A stretch of DNA of 64,000 nucleotides from Silene latifolia (GCF_048544455.1 NC_133526.1:1876001-1940000); one strand, 5' to 3'; shown: positions 25,001 through 38,821, counted from the stretch's first letter. The notes: generated by a model from the sequence alone, not told the origin. A program made the numbers and translations.

Positions 25001-26771
25001 ATCTATAAAACATCATAAAGCATGAAGTTTGAGCAATACTCGTCTGGTTGCGTGACAATGGCCATGCGAGGCCTTCCTGGAACTCGGCGTATTAAAACAG
25101 AAGTGTTTTTAGGGATCAACATTGCTTCATCAAGGTACTCTGAAATCGCAGAAGAGACAAGGGTTGAAGAGCTGCAAGGAGAGACTAAATAATACATCCA
25201 AAACAGAATTAAAAATGTATAGCCTGATGAAAGCCAGCATGAGTTTAATTTACAGGGGGGCAAAAGAGGAAAATGTTAGTTCAGCTCATGGTATTAAATC
25301 TCGAATGTCTTGACCTCGAAAATAGTCATAGCGGCTTAATCAACAGCCGTTGTAGCCTATTCAGGGTCTTCGCACTCAAGTCCGCCAGTCTCAAAATAGT
25401 GTCAAAACCTCAATAGATTCATCGCAGTGTGGTATTGCTGCCGATATTTTATAACATGGTTCACCTATGAATTCAAACTATCCAATACTAAAAATCGAAA
25501 CACCCAAACTCGACTAATGTAGACACAAAGAGAAACAACAGCAGCAGTAATTCCATTCGCCCTAATCAATTGCTAACACAGTTTCAGCAACAATTAATAT
25601 TTTTTTAGGTCCGTCTTATGTTTCATATAATGTGAGACCAAACCATTTCACCATAAAACCTGTCTGCGTGTACCTATTAGTTAATCCACTAAAATAAGGA
25701 ATGGCATCCCATATAGGTTTAGTCTCACGAGTCACGATAATACTATCATGAGAATGTCTATTATAACAACTTGTAAAACCAATTTTTTGACAGCTTCCAT
25801 CACCTAATGACACACTAAACATGTACACAATAGCGGTAGTTGTGCACAAACTCGGACTCCTCATATAACTTGTAAAACCTAAAAACAATGACTCCTCATA
25901 TCTTTTGACGGCTTTTGTCGTCTAATAACACTCCTAACATATACACAATAACGGCAGTTTTGCACAAACTCAGACTCCTCATATAACAATTTGTCAAACC
26001 ATTCTCTTTTGCACAAACTCAGACTCCTCATATAACACTCTTAACATGTGCACAAACCAGTACTCCTCATATAACAAGTTGTAAAACTGCCACCTTTTGT
26101 CGGCTTCTGTCACCTAATAACACTTCAACGTATACACAAAAAAAAGCAGTTGCCCACAAATCTGCACTACTCATATAACAACTTGTAAAACCGCTATCTT
26201 TTGACTGCTTATGTAACCTAATGACACCCAGTAGTGCACAAACCTGGACTCCTCATATAAACAAGTTGTAAAACCGCTATCTTTTGATGGCTTCTATCAC
26301 CTAATGACACTCTTAACATGTACACAATAGCGGCAGCAAACCGCTATCTTTTGATGGTTTCTATCACCTAATGACACACTAACATGTACACAATAGCGGC
26401 AGCTGAGCGCAGACTCGGACAAATCCAATCTTGCGCAAACAATTTAACACTATTACGATAAAAATAACAGCATATACAATAATTCAACTAATTACTACAT
26501 GTTTAAACTACATAGCTAGATGATGATGATGATGCATTGATGAATTAAATCAAATTTGAAGTTATAGGAAGCGAAATTTAGACCTAAAAAGAACATGAAA
26601 CCAACCTTCATTAGTTTGAGCGTTGGTTACGACGAGGTCAAAATCAGTACCTCTTCCCAAATGCTTTGATTCAAAAATTCGTTCTTTTAAATTCGCGACC
26701 GTTATGAAATGACCGTCAATGGTTATTGAATCATAATCTTTAGCACTTTTGAACTTATAATAAACTGCCAT
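19013..26771 (-). CDS. DWNN / zinc-knuckle / RING E3 ligase, RBBP6-PQT3 type
   Basis: Fifteen exons join in phase to 913 aa: 26771-26606, 25139-25040, 24859-24775, 24689-24523, 24412-24342, 24229-24161, 24066-23910, 23825-23677, 23254-23090, 23006-22695, 22263-22219, 22112-21839, 21336-21211, 21022-20944, 19789-19013. Domain order: ubiquitin-like DWNN (MAVYYKFKSAKDYDSI, residues 1-75), Gly/Arg-rich stretch (about 175-200), CCHC knuckle CHRCKVPGHFIQHC (about 213-226), RING/U-box with CPLC...CDKC...CVCG (about 299-340), a Lys run (about 482), Met/Pro/Gly-rich repeats and an Arg/Asp/Glu-rich tail (656-913). RBBP6 homologues are nuclear E3 ligases tied to mRNA 3' processing; Arabidopsis PQT3 acts on PRMT4b in oxidative-stress tolerance. 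The exact orthologue is inferred. The 5' leader probably extends to about 27480. Confidence 0.93.
20353..20688 (-). other. Unexplained 112-codon frame inside the last intron of the DWNN gene
   Basis: Intron 14 (20943-19790) contains an open frame starting MLVASLGLRCCG, with hydrophobic segments (FWGFMYGVIFF, SSGLYLLYIVACVYGLAVG) in the same direction as the host gene. It is unlike the surrounding AT-rich intron and could be an alternative 3' exon, a non-coding transcript or chance. I recognise no family. Confidence 0.25.
20751..20778. repeat. (AAT)n microsatellite
   Basis: An uninterrupted ATA/AAT run of about nine units lies in the last intron of the DWNN gene. Confidence 0.9.
25740..26415. 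repeat. Minisatellite in first intron of the DWNN gene
   Basis: Seven or more imperfect copies of an ~80-100 bp unit recur: CTCATATAACAACTTGTAAA, CCGCTATCTTTTGACGGCTT, CTATCACCTAATGACACTC, AACATGTACACAATAGCGGC. Units vary in length; later ones are partial. Confidence 0.8.
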
Positions 26772-27479
26772 AACTTCAACAAACTTTTTTTTCTTTTCTT
26801 CGAAAAAACGAAATCAATCAATCGAACAAGATAATAGATATACTTAGACACCGCACAAACATCAAAACCCTAACTTACTGGAAAAAGCAGTAAGGGTTAT
26901 TGATCAAGAGGCGGTTTATCTAATTGAAAACTTCTCAAAAACTAAAATTAATCAAATATTAATACAAAAACAAAACACGAGATTATCGATTTTATCTCCC
27001 TTCGCCTTGCTGCCGCCTTCGATTTCTTCTTGTCGCAAATTTTACTCAACGTTGATAGAAACACCTAATTGATTATCCGCCGCGAAAACCAATCAACTTC
27101 TCGATCAAAACCCTAATTTTGCTGCCGAAACAATTAGAAATCGGCGTAAATTGATCAAATTCGACGAGATCTAGCAGATCGATTTAGTAATCAACGAAAG
27201 AATCTTCTTCGAAAATCAACACCGGATCTTCACCTGCGGAACTCGAACCTTTGATTGATTATTCAATCAATCGATTGATCGAAGCGATACGATGAATTCT
27301 CTGCTAACAACGAATGAGTGATTCGATGTATATATGTATATATATCTTCACCGAAATCGAGTGAAATTGAGAAATCGACGCTTGAATCCGAAGCAGTGGA
27401 GAGAGAATCGAGGAGTAGAATCGATTGATTGAAGATTAGAAGGTGAGGAATTGAGTGGAGGCCATTGAAGTAAAAAGAG

Positions 27480-27769
27480 GGATTAGGTTTAGGGTTTGTA
27501 GAAAGAGGGGAAAGAGGATAAAGGAGAAATTGGGGGTATGGGTATGGGAATCAAGAGGAGCGTTATGTTTGTATATTTATTGAGGTGTTCGAGTGCGACC
27601 TTTTGGTGGTAGCCGGTTACCACGAAGGCGCCAAGTAGAGGTAGTCACCGTCTCCGTCACGGGCCGTGGATGGGTTGGGTTGGGTTGGGTTGGGTCGACT
27701 CAAGGACGGGTTTAGATAGGTTTAGTTGACCTTGAACCTATTTTGTTGAATGCGGTTACGGTGAGGTAG
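27480..27769. other. Promoter side of the DWNN gene and local tandem copies
   Basis: Contains a short GGGTT run (27672-27694, about four units) and the unit TCAAGGACGGGTTTAGATAG...GCGGTTACGGTGAGGTAG, which is repeated on the far side of the LTR element at about 36609-36690 and 36730-36780. The core promoter of the minus-strand gene should lie near 27450-27600, but no motif is certain. Confidence 0.45.
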
Positions 27770-29027
27770 TGAAGGAAATGTAGATTCATATACATACTTA
27801 ACATACTCATATATGTCTAATTAATTTGTCATAAAATTAAAACGGATTTTATGCATGCAAACATTAATAAAAGAGAAGAGAAATAATGTCCTTACATTCA
27901 ATATTTCGGCTATATTGGGCACAAGAGAGATCACCTTTCTCTTCTTGTTCTTGAGCTATTCCAATGGATGAACAAGATCTAAGAATAAGATCTCTCCCCA
28001 AGCTATATACCCAAGGCTTAACACTTAATCTAATTAATATTATAAATACTAGTATAATATTAATCTAGTAGAAAAATGACCCAAAATTATTATGTACTCT
28101 TAATAATTTCGGTTTTATGGGAGGAAGAAGAAGAGAGGATTTTTGTCTCTCTAAAACTCTTATATTTTGATAAGTAAAAAGTGAATGAACATCCACTACT
28201 TCTTAGTGAATATTAGGCAAAATAAGAAAAACAAACTCAAGTGTTTTTACTTCCCAAAACCGGTGGGAGTGGAGGAAGGACGGAGCCAATGCATGAAATT
28301 GTTGCTCTTAACAATGTTCATAGGCTTGCATGGCTAGATCACTTTATAATCATTATGTTTTCTTATTTAAAATATAAACACAATATTAAGTTCATTCCCC
28401 TCTTATTTTCGGCACTTTACATAACATGGTGTCCATATTATTTTTGTCAATTGTCTATATGTTACATGTCACATGTCACATATATTTGTCATGTAATTTT
28501 TAACATATTAAAAATCAACGTATTATCAAAATACGTCACATACAAAATTGACTTAGTAATTTCACAATTACTCGTACCAGAATATTTTACCATTTATAAA
28601 TTTCAACTGATTGAATTTATAATAATTCATTCATTTTAATTGTTACATTAAACAATTTATTTCATCCGAGTAATTATACAATTTAATTACTCAGACCGTA
28701 TCTCATTTAATCACATTTCAATTTGATACGTAAATTTTACTTCCAAAATCGTCCGTCAATTTTCAAGTAATTTAATTAACTCGCAACGTTATACGATTAA
28801 TTAAATAATCAATTAAGTGTATTGCCCTTTAGGTATGACCTAGGGGGTCAACTGATCACCACCGTCTCACGACAGTAATGTCAAACTCTAGTCAGCCAAT
28901 CATTACCGATATATGTTGACCAGTTGACAGTAACAATATTACTTCCCAATTGTATTCTTTAAAATGAGATTTAATAATGATTTTGAATCATATGATCGCA
29001 CTATTGTTGAGGACACATTTCCCAACA
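27770..29027 (-). repeat. LTR (3' LTR of the copia element)
   Basis: 1258 bp, near-identical to 35305-36564. As the element runs on the minus strand this is its downstream LTR. Confidence 0.92.
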
Positions 29028-32000
29028 ATCTCCCACTTGTCCTCGACAAGTGTGCGTCACCAATTCTCTTGTCCTATTACTATCTCCCACTCAATGCAAG
29101 GTGTCTTTCAGGTCGTACTTGCAAGTGATCATATCGAGAGTGGTTTCCTCGATCTGGAGAATAACTGATTGACCGGATTTATCCACTCTGGATACCTTCC
29201 GAGCGTGGCCACGCATTTCCAGTTCATTACTCCTCGAGTGGCCCTGAGATATTGTTTTAACCCTGACAAGGGGATGGACAATTCCTATCGCACTCATTCC
29301 CTTCGACTAGCCACAGCCATCATAACCCAAAATATGCCCATTTGACCCCATTTACGAAGGTCGTAGTAACACAAATCAAAGTTAATCTGAACTGAGCCAT
29401 CTTAGGTGAATAGTCTTTAGTCAAAAGAATCGACTCATTTGAATACTATAACAGCTCTCGCCACGACCAGGCTATATAAATTTGCCAGAACTCTATAAGC
29501 GGTCATAAGGCCCGACAAGGTGTTCCTAACATCTGCCTATGTGATCGACTAGTCATCTCACATGACTGTATGGCACTTGAACTTGCCATCAATCGCATCA
29601 CACTCTAGTCACTTCGAGACGTCACCTCATACAAGTAACTATGGGCGAATACAATGTTAATCCGTGTTCACTTTAACGGGGTTCAATTGTCTCTACAACC
29701 CGTTTGGATGTAACAAAGTATAATAAAAGAGTTTTAAAGTAAAACTCGAACGACAAATGCGATTATCACATATGAATAGTCAATGCCTCATTACTATTTC
29801 ATGTTCTATAATCTAATTTGGTCTTGTACGTAGTTGTTCATTTCAATTCAATTGAAATGACATGACTCATCATGTTTAGCCTATGAGAAGGCTTTGGTTA
29901 GTAGGTTTTATCAACTTCTTGTACCTTACTCAACCTTACTACATATTCGTTTTCCTTTGTAATGTATACATTTGCATTACTAAACTCTCTGAGTACGTGT
30001 CGAGATCCAATCAAGACATAGGCCCTCTAGCCTAACAATAGCTCCCACCATTTTCACAGTGTGCGGGACTCATCCTCTTGCACATCTCATGACTGCAAGT
30101 GTACTCAATTTCCGTTATAAATATCTCTCATTGTTCTTTATTGCCTAGAACGATTCTAGAAAATCTACTTCTTAATTATCATAGCCACAATGGTATCTTA
30201 ACCATCCTAATGTGTTTTGATTATGGTTTTGTCGGAAACCATGCGCAACCTCAATTGTCAATTGTCACTTGTGTAACACACTTACACAAAATTGCATCAT
30301 AAACACTTTGCTTTACTTCCTTAATGCTTCTGCATGCACTTAAGGGTAATCTTTATGGCGTACTTGGCAAAGATTACTAAAATTCGATTTTGAAAACAAT
30401 TCATCATACTCGAAGTATATGAAGTGTTATACATCATTACCTATTTAATTGATCCGGCAGCGGAAGCAATGGAATCAATCAAATATGTTCAACTTTAATT
30501 GAACTAGTCATGAATCTTATCAACATAAGACTTCTTACTGACGCTAATATCATGTGGATTTATCTTCATAAATCTGGATATTCAAGATGTATTATAATAC
30601 TCAAAAAGTCTTAAATCATTCTCAATGATCAATACGTCATCCACATATCGGACTAATTAAAATTTCCGTAACTCCCACTAAACTCCATGTATAAACACAA
30701 CTTCTCGACTTATCGAGAAATGTTTTATCACATGATCCAAAATGTTGATTCCAACTCATTGATGTCCTACTTAAGACCCTCTCTTAAGTTTCACATTATC
30801 TTAGGATTGCAAGAATCTTCAAAACTCAAGATATGTATTGAATACATTCCTTCTAATTGAAGAAGTGGGTTTTAGATTCACTTGCTATGTATTTCATAAC
30901 CTCATAATGAAACACAATCCCTAAGAAGATCCAAATAGACTTAAGCATTTCAATTAGTGCAAAACCCTTTGCAACCAATCAAACTTTGAAATTTGTCTTT
31001 ATTAGTGCAAAACCCTTTGTCACTAATCAACCAATCTTGCTATGAAATATCTCTTTATTAGTGCAAAACCCTTTGTCACTAATCAAGCCTTTTATTTCGG
31101 ACTTTTATGGCTCTAAGCCTTGTATTGAGTTGTGACTTAAACACTCTTATGTAAGTCATATGTTCATTACTTTCCAGAAGTAATCAATCTTGAATCAAAC
31201 GATTTCTTTGTAAGTTATAAGCTCTTTACTTTCTTAAAAGTAGCATGAATCCATCATTTTCAATAATTTGACGAATTTAACCTCCTAGGTTTTAAAGAAA
31301 CAACATCTTACACAAAACGTCTCATGTAGCCAAGAAAGACCAGTTTCTTGCGACATAAAATCTTTGTGGCATTCTTTGTGGCTCTTGATTAATTTCTCCC
31401 ACTCTGTCTTCTAGAAATAAACTTGTATTTTTAGAAAGACAGCTTCACGAGCCGCAACCCGTCGTACTCGTGTTAATTGAAGAGGGAAAAATTGAGCATT
31501 TGTTTCTTTGTGAAAACTTACAACCATGGTACCCTTACCATTTCATATCTCATATGATTCGATTTAGTGGAAAAATAATTTAGACAAAAATGATAAAATC
31601 CCCAAAGGGATCAAGTAACTCAAACTAACTTGATCGAAGTCCAAACTTTATCGAATAGCGTTTGAATTCTTATCTAATCATACATTATCCCATAATGCGT
31701 GTTAAAAGAGATTAATTTGTGATACTATGTCACAATTCATTTGGCTTATATCAAAGTCTTCACTTTGATAATCCCATCACGACTAAATCGTGATTCCTTG
31801 AACTCTTTGAAATCCTTCAAAGATTTCTCCTTTTACCTTATTAAGTGAACATATTAGCGTCAACTTAAATCGTTGGTAAAAGAAAATGATCAACCTATTT
31901 TGGATCAATGATTTACAACCTCGATCTTTTTTTCAACCAAAAGGCACGAGACATCTTGCTTTGAATACAAGATACGCATATACCATTAACAATCTAATGG

Positions 32001-33189
32001 TTTCAAGAGTACTCGATAACTCTTTGCGTTAATCATTCCAGAATTTAAGGTTCAATCTTGGGTCACCAATTTGAGTCTTGCATCATCTTCATGATATATC
32101 ATTCTAGTTTGGTTTAGAATATACTCACCTTGATAATGGGCTAGCCATACATCAAATCGTGGTGTATAGGATCACAAAAGTGAAACCTCTTTTTGTATCT
32201 TAACAAATTTGTATTCTTATTTAGAGTTTATGTACTTAATAGTCACAATTAAGTACAACTCCAAATCCAAAAACTAGATTGAGTACACAATTACTCTATC
32301 TCTCGACATTATTGATGCTAGTCGTCATATTCTAATCATCTTATGTGTCAAACATAATGATGAAAACCTCCACTGGTTTCTAATATTGACGAAGTAGTAC
32401 TAGCAAAATTTATGTTTAATCAAATAAACATTTTAAAGAAGAATGTCCCATTAGATGTCCCACAACTAACTTGTTGATTCTTCAATAATTTGGGGTAGTT
32501 TCCTTTCTCGTGTCCAACATTTTAAGACAATGGAAACTTTATCGGTCGGGATTGATAGGTTTAGTATCGTTATTCTCAACAACTTTACCTTTAACATTAC
32601 CTTGTATCAATTCCATTATAATCTCTACTTCTTGAACCTCGTCCTCATCTTAACGGTTTAAGAGAATGCTCCCACTCAATTCAATGAGTCTTTACTTAGA
32701 GAAGCAAAGTTGAATCTTATGAAGATTACTCTTCATTTGTTCGTTTTAGTCTTAAAACTTTCATTGAAGTGGTTGCGTTATTTTGGTCAATTACGAATTC
32801 CAACAAATCTAATTACCAAAACAATTTATCGCTTCAAGATACTTAATTCAATTAAGTATATGAATAACAATCCATTGCAAGTAGATGTGTTAGTCAAGAA
32901 TCAAAAACCTGTTTGATAATGAATAACTTTAATCTATACTCTTTACAAGAGATCCTTAGCAATGGTCCATTTGAGGTTTTAGAAGCAAATTCATATTTGT
33001 CTTTAGTTACGATATTTTAATGGAGATTTGAATCAAAAACGAAATGATATCGTATATGAATTGTGGTAAAGAAATAGAACAATATGATAACGGAATAGTG
33101 GAAAACAAAACATTTATCGTTATATTAATACTTGTAAACAAGTATAGCATTTACATAGTGACCTCTACCCAACTATGATAAATGATTCC

Positions 33190-33545
33190 AAGACCCAAAT
33201 TCATATCGATTTAGGCACGGTGGGGCCGATACATCCTTCATCAATATAACTCGGTGGATTAACGTTTAATCGATTCTACTTTTAGAACTCTCGGTCGATA
33301 ATATTACATTAACAATTATCTTTAGCCCAAAACACATCGACAAGGGCACGGTGGGGCCGATACATCCCTTATCAAATACTTTTGTTGAGTTCAATCCAAA
33401 TTTCGAATAAATGTGTCCATGATCCAAACCCACATTAACTTGGGCACGGTGGGGCCGATACATCTCTCATCAACATGAATTCGGTGGATTAACATTCATC
33501 ACCCACTTCCCCTACGTAACAAGGTTTGTACCCCGGTGTGGCCGA
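33190..33545. repeat. Tandem repeat inside the copia element
   Basis: GGGCACGGTGGGGCCGATAC is repeated three times (about 33216, 33344, 33442) with ATCG/GGTGGATTAAC flanks, plus a weaker fourth copy near 33534. It lies toward the element's 5' side, as in untranslated leaders of some plant LTR elements. Confidence 0.7.
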
Positions 33546-35304
33546 GTGCACTCCCTCACGAAATAGGTTTTCATGGTTTCTACTATTTGGTAAGGCTATG
33601 TCTCAATTGATAGTTTTAGCGAGAGGTCATGTCAATTTTTTATCTATCACGTTTTAAGTGAACTAAAGCGGTGAACTACGATAATTCTAATTGACACGGT
33701 CGATAAACTCGATAAAAAGACAATGCATGTTTAGTTATGGCGATTTAGCGATGCATGTGACATAAAATAAAATGCAAGCATAAAGATAAATAAATCCTAG
33801 TATGGCCTTTCCTAAAATAGAAAAACTATTAATTTATTACAAATTCGGAAACCAACTCCATTGGTCCCTTGAACTTCGGTTGTGACACGCATCTCGAGGT
33901 AACACCGTCTTTATGTATCGCCATTCTTGAAGAAATCCGTCTTTTGGAACTCCGGAATGAATAAAATTACATAATAAATTATATAATTTCCTATTATACA
34001 TTTGTAACTAAAATAAAATAAATCTATTAAATTACAAAACGGTGATACGAGATCACAATAAAAATTACAACCGAATCGATATTCCCATACATTTCGGGAA
34101 ATACCAATTAAAATCTAAGGCCATACTAAGTAAAATTACATAATTCAAAATTACATAAATTAAAATTATGACAATCATAAAGAAAATGCAGCATTATATT
34201 ATGTATGAACATGCTCAATTTTATGCTAAATCGCCTTTTAATTAGCCAATATCGTATATTACTCGGTTTTTACGGATTTGCGTGATTTCAACATTTTATA
34301 ATCACAAAAATGCATAAACTCATATTTATGCATAAGTTAATTACCCTAACCTCTTAGGACTCAAAATATAGTCTTCACTAATAATTTGACCATAATTAAC
34401 TTTTATTTATAAAATTGTTCATAATTGGACCAAAAATTACAAAAATAAGCCATTAAACTTCAAATAAATCACAAAATTTCAAATAAATTCAAAATTTGAA
34501 ATTTAAATTCATGAACATTCTGGAAAAATTCCATGACACTCATAATGTTCAAAAACTTAGGTTAAAAATTTCGAAAATTTACCGGAAAAACAATGTTGCG
34601 GTTTATCGATTTTTAATAAAATAATCATAAAAACATGGAAAAATTATTTTCACTAACTTTTCAATTTTAGATCTGAAAAATATGATAAAATGCAACATTA
34701 GACGTTTTTCCTAAGTCATAGATTATGTTTTATTAATTTTCCACTAATAATGTCACTATTTATGCTATTTTTCTTCAAAAATCCATAAATCATGCAAACA
34801 GACTTCTTTATAGCCAATTATTTTACACACATCTTGTAAAATTGCATGTGACAACATATTAATTTTCTATGACCAGATTCGAAATTTAACTCATATTAAC
34901 CTATTTTTCTCTTAAATCCGAATTTAATGATGAAAAAATCATTTTTCGAGCATAACTAGTCCAAAAATTATGAAAATTTACAGGTTATCTCAAAATAATA
35001 TATGTAACAACATATCCAAAAACCAAGTGAAAATTCGAAGTATAGCTAATTTTCGACCAAAAATGACATTTTTACTCATAAAATCACATTTAAATGTCAT
35101 TATTATTAAATATGAACAATAAAAATCCGAAAAATTAACCAAAATATCCTAAAATACTTTAGGACCAGAAATATTAACATGCATGTAATTATTTCGTGAT
35201 ATATCATAATAACACAAATTTTACAAGTTTTATTTGTTATTCATATAACTCGGAAAAACTTTTAACCAATTTGCATGCAAACAACCGTGGCTCATGATAC
35301 CGAT

Positions 35305-36564
35305 TGAAGGAAATGTAGATTCATATACATACTTAACATACTCATATATGTCTAATTAATTTGTCATAAAATTAAAACGGATTTTATGCATGCAAACATT
35401 AATAAAAGAGAAGAGAAATAATGTCCTTACATTCAATATTTCGGCTATATTGGGCACAAGAGAGATCACCTTTCTCTTCTTGTTCTTGAGCTATTCCAAT
35501 GGATGAACAAGATCTAAGAATAAGATCTCTCCCCAAGCTATATACCCAAGGCTTAACACTTAATCTAATTAATATTATAAATACTAGTATAATATTAATC
35601 TAGTAGAAAAATGACCCAAAATTATTATGTACTCTTAATAATTTCGGTTTTATGGGAGGAAGAAGAAGAGAGGATTTTTGTCTCTCTAAAACTCTTATAT
35701 TTTGATAAGTAAAAAGTGAATGAACATCCACTACTTCTTAGTGAATATTAGGCAAAATAAGAAAAACAAACTCAAGTGTTTTTACTTCCCAAAACCGGTG
35801 GGAGTGGAGGAAGGAAGGAGCCAATGCATGAAATTGTTGCTCTTAACAATGTTCATAGGCTTGCATGGCTAGATCACTTTATAATCATTATGTTTTCTTA
35901 TTTAAAATATAAACACAATATTAAGTTCATTCCCCTCTTATTTTCGGCACTTTACATAACATGGTGTCCATATTATTTTTGTCAATTGTCTATATGTTAC
36001 ATGTCACATGTCACATATATTTGTCATGTAATTTTTAACATATTAAAAATCAACGTATTATCAAAATACGTCACATACAAAATTGACTTAGTAATTTCAC
36101 AATTACTCGTACCAGAATATTTTACCATTTATAAATTTCAACTGATTGAATTTATAATAATTCATTCATTTTAATTGTTACATTAAACAATTTATTTCAT
36201 CCGAGTAATTATACAATTTAATTACTCAGACCGTATCTCATTTAATCACATTTCAATTTGATACGTAAATTTTACTTCCAAAATCGTCCGTCAATTTTCA
36301 AGTAATTTAATTAACTCGCAACGTTATACGATTAATTAAATAATCAATTAAGTGTATTGCCCTTTAGGTATGACCTAGGGGTCAATCGATCACCACCGTC
36401 TCACGACAAGAATGTCAAACTCTAGTCGACCAATCATTACCGATATATGTTGACCAAATAGATAAAAGAACAATATTACTTCCCAATTGTATTCTTTAAA
36501 ATGAGATTTAATAATGATTTTGAATCATATGATCGCACTATTGTTGAGGACACATTTCCCAACA
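35305..36564 (-). repeat. LTR (5' LTR of the copia element)
   Basis: 1260 bp; the upstream LTR of the minus-strand element. Differences from its partner are few and cluster near the outer end of the repeat. Confidence 0.92.
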
Positions 36565-38012
36565 GGTAGAAGGAGCCACCGCCACAGGAGCCCCGAGACA
36601 TACTCGATTGAGTTGATTCAAGGACGGGTTTAGATATGATTACTTGCCTTTAATCGATTTGTTGGAAGGCGGCTACCGTGAAGTAATGATAGCCACCACT
36701 ACGGAACGTGTTCGTCCCGGTTAAGTCGATTCAGAAGCGGATTTAGATAGCTTTACTTGGCCTTGAACCAGCACAAGTTGGTTAAAGCTTGACCTTTACT
36801 CGGGCGAGGTCGTGTTTGGGCAGACTAGATTGACCAATTTTCTTCTTTTTTTTTTAAAAAAAAAGTATTTGACGAGCGAAGTTGTGTTTGAGAGAACCGG
36901 TCTTAAATCAGTCGGAGGAAAGGGGGAGTGTCTTCCAAGTCAGACGAGCTAGGGTATAGATGACCTTGTTGTCGTGTTGGCCAACCAATTAGGTCAGGCA
37001 CTCTACTGTAAGGGGGTTTGATTTTGTGTTTGGTTAGTCAGAGTGTCAGGCAAAGTGATTTGTCATAACCTGGTCACTCGATCAGTTACGGATCTGGTTA
37101 TAACAAAACAGGTTATACTTGGTTTGGATTTTCTTAGGTTAACACGGGTTATTTAATTATATTCTGAAGTTAAACAATTAACATAAATGCTCATATTATT
37201 TGGAACGGTGTTAAGCTAATTTGTTATCGAGTCATCCATCGAGTTAAGTCAGCATCGGGTTACATGTATTTCGCGTCGGTTCAAGGGTTTGGGTTGGTTC
37301 AAATAACATTTTTTTTGGTTATATTGGTCTAATCTCGGATCAACTCAGACGAAGACATGGCAAAATAAACCTGAACCCGAAAAAACGATTGAGAATATTG
37401 ATAACCAAATTAACACACGATATAAGTAACTTGGATAGTATTTGAAACCCGACTCAATCCAAATCGAACCGAAAGCGGATCCACCGAATAATACTCGAAC
37501 CTGATTATATATCTGGACCGATAAAGCTGAACCGATTGACTTGAATTAAACATATATATTGTTTCTCATAATAAACTCATAATTTAGGTGTTTTTTCATT
37601 GATTGTTTATTTATTAGTGTTAACGTGAATCATTACATTCAAATTGGAAAGTATGAGATACATTTAAACCAATTTTTTATTGTTTATTCAAGAAAATTAT
37701 GACCCAAAACTGAACTGAACTGAAGTTAACCTGACCCAAACCGTATCGGACTCGAAATAGTATAAGCTGGTTAAAGTGGCTAACTGAAATGAACCTAATC
37801 GAAATTGAACTGGAACCGAAACTGAAACTAAAGTCAACCCGCTTTATATATAACCGATTTAACCCAATCCTTATTTGTCTAACAGGTTAAGTTAGGCAGC
37901 TCAACGATTAAATTTGTCTAGCTCTAGTTAGGAGCGTAGACTCAAATTGTGAAATGAATTTTATAGAATTGAGGTATAGTCCGTGACTCCATGAATCTAA
38001 GATTAAGTCCAA

Positions 38013-38270
38013 ATTTTGCAAGTCATAACATCCATCTAAAATCCTGAAATTCATATTCAAATTTTGCGAATCTACTCTCCTTAATTACACAAATTTTCAT
38101 TTGTAACAAGTGTAAACACGTTACAACTCACAATTTTGCAAGTCATAACATCCATATCCAAAATCCTGAAATTCATATTCAGATTTTGTGAATCTATTCT
38201 CCTTAATTACACAAATTCTCATTTGTGACAGATTGACAGGTGTGAACACGTTACAACTCACAATTTGTGA
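38013..38270. repeat. Tandem duplication, about 120 bp unit
   Basis: Two adjacent copies of TTTTGCAAGTCATAACATCC...CCTTAATTACACAAATT...ACACGTTACAACTCACAAT, about 90% alike by eye. Confidence 0.75.
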
Positions 38271-38821
38271 CGGATCCAAAATGTGACAATTTTAATGAAA
38301 AAATTTGATTATAAATGATTACATCTTATCTTAAAGTGATAATATTTATGCCGTCACAATTTATGACCATCACAAACAAAGCGCTTTGAATTAATTAAGA
38401 TCTTTCATCTTCATGAAGGTAGTATGCACACAACTAACACAATTATCTTGTCTAACAAAAAAAACTAACACAAGTACTCCTACGTGGCCATCCTAAGTTG
38501 CTAACTCACATTGTTACGGAAGTTAACAAAATTTAGGGACATGTCACTGATTTTCTCTCTTACTTTTGTACTTCACGTCTTCAAGTGAAGTCAACATTTA
38601 ACTGCCAAATTTTTATTTAAGATGGACACTATCTGATCAAAAAATTGATAAACAACATTTGAATTGTTCAATTTATTTCCACTAAACACCGTGGAACTTA
38701 GTATACCATTGAACGCTTTTACTCTCACGGATTTCGTCTCCTACAATGTTATTTCGACTAGCCTTTTAAAACATTTGCGAGTAAATTCACAATTACCCAT
38801 ATACAGAGCAGCTAGTATAGC

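Larger units (their letters stand above)
27770..36564 (-). mobile_element. Ty1-copia-type LTR retrotransposon, decayed interior
   Basis: Both LTRs are present, begin TG and end CA (TGTTGGG...CTTCA on the element strand), and the element is flanked by the 5-bp duplication GGTAG at 27765-27769 and 36565-36569. Orientation is minus: next to the left LTR, the element strand reads ACAAGTGGGAGATT, a typical copia polypurine tract, and next to the right LTR lies a GGTATCA-type primer-binding site. The 6.3-kb interior has no long open frame; a trace of the reverse-transcriptase YVDD region is seen near 30616-30654. The coding part is broken in many places, so the copy is a fossil in coding terms, yet the LTRs are about 98-99% alike, which points to recent movement, likely helped in trans by another element. 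Confidence 0.9.

Noticed and set aside
27672-27694. Telomere-like GGGTT repeats
   Set aside because: Only about four units and GGGTT rather than TTTAGGG; a simple local repeat.
30099-33000. Several 60-70 codon open frames within the copia interior
   Set aside because: Too short, on the wrong strand for the element, and explained as chance frames in a decayed interior.
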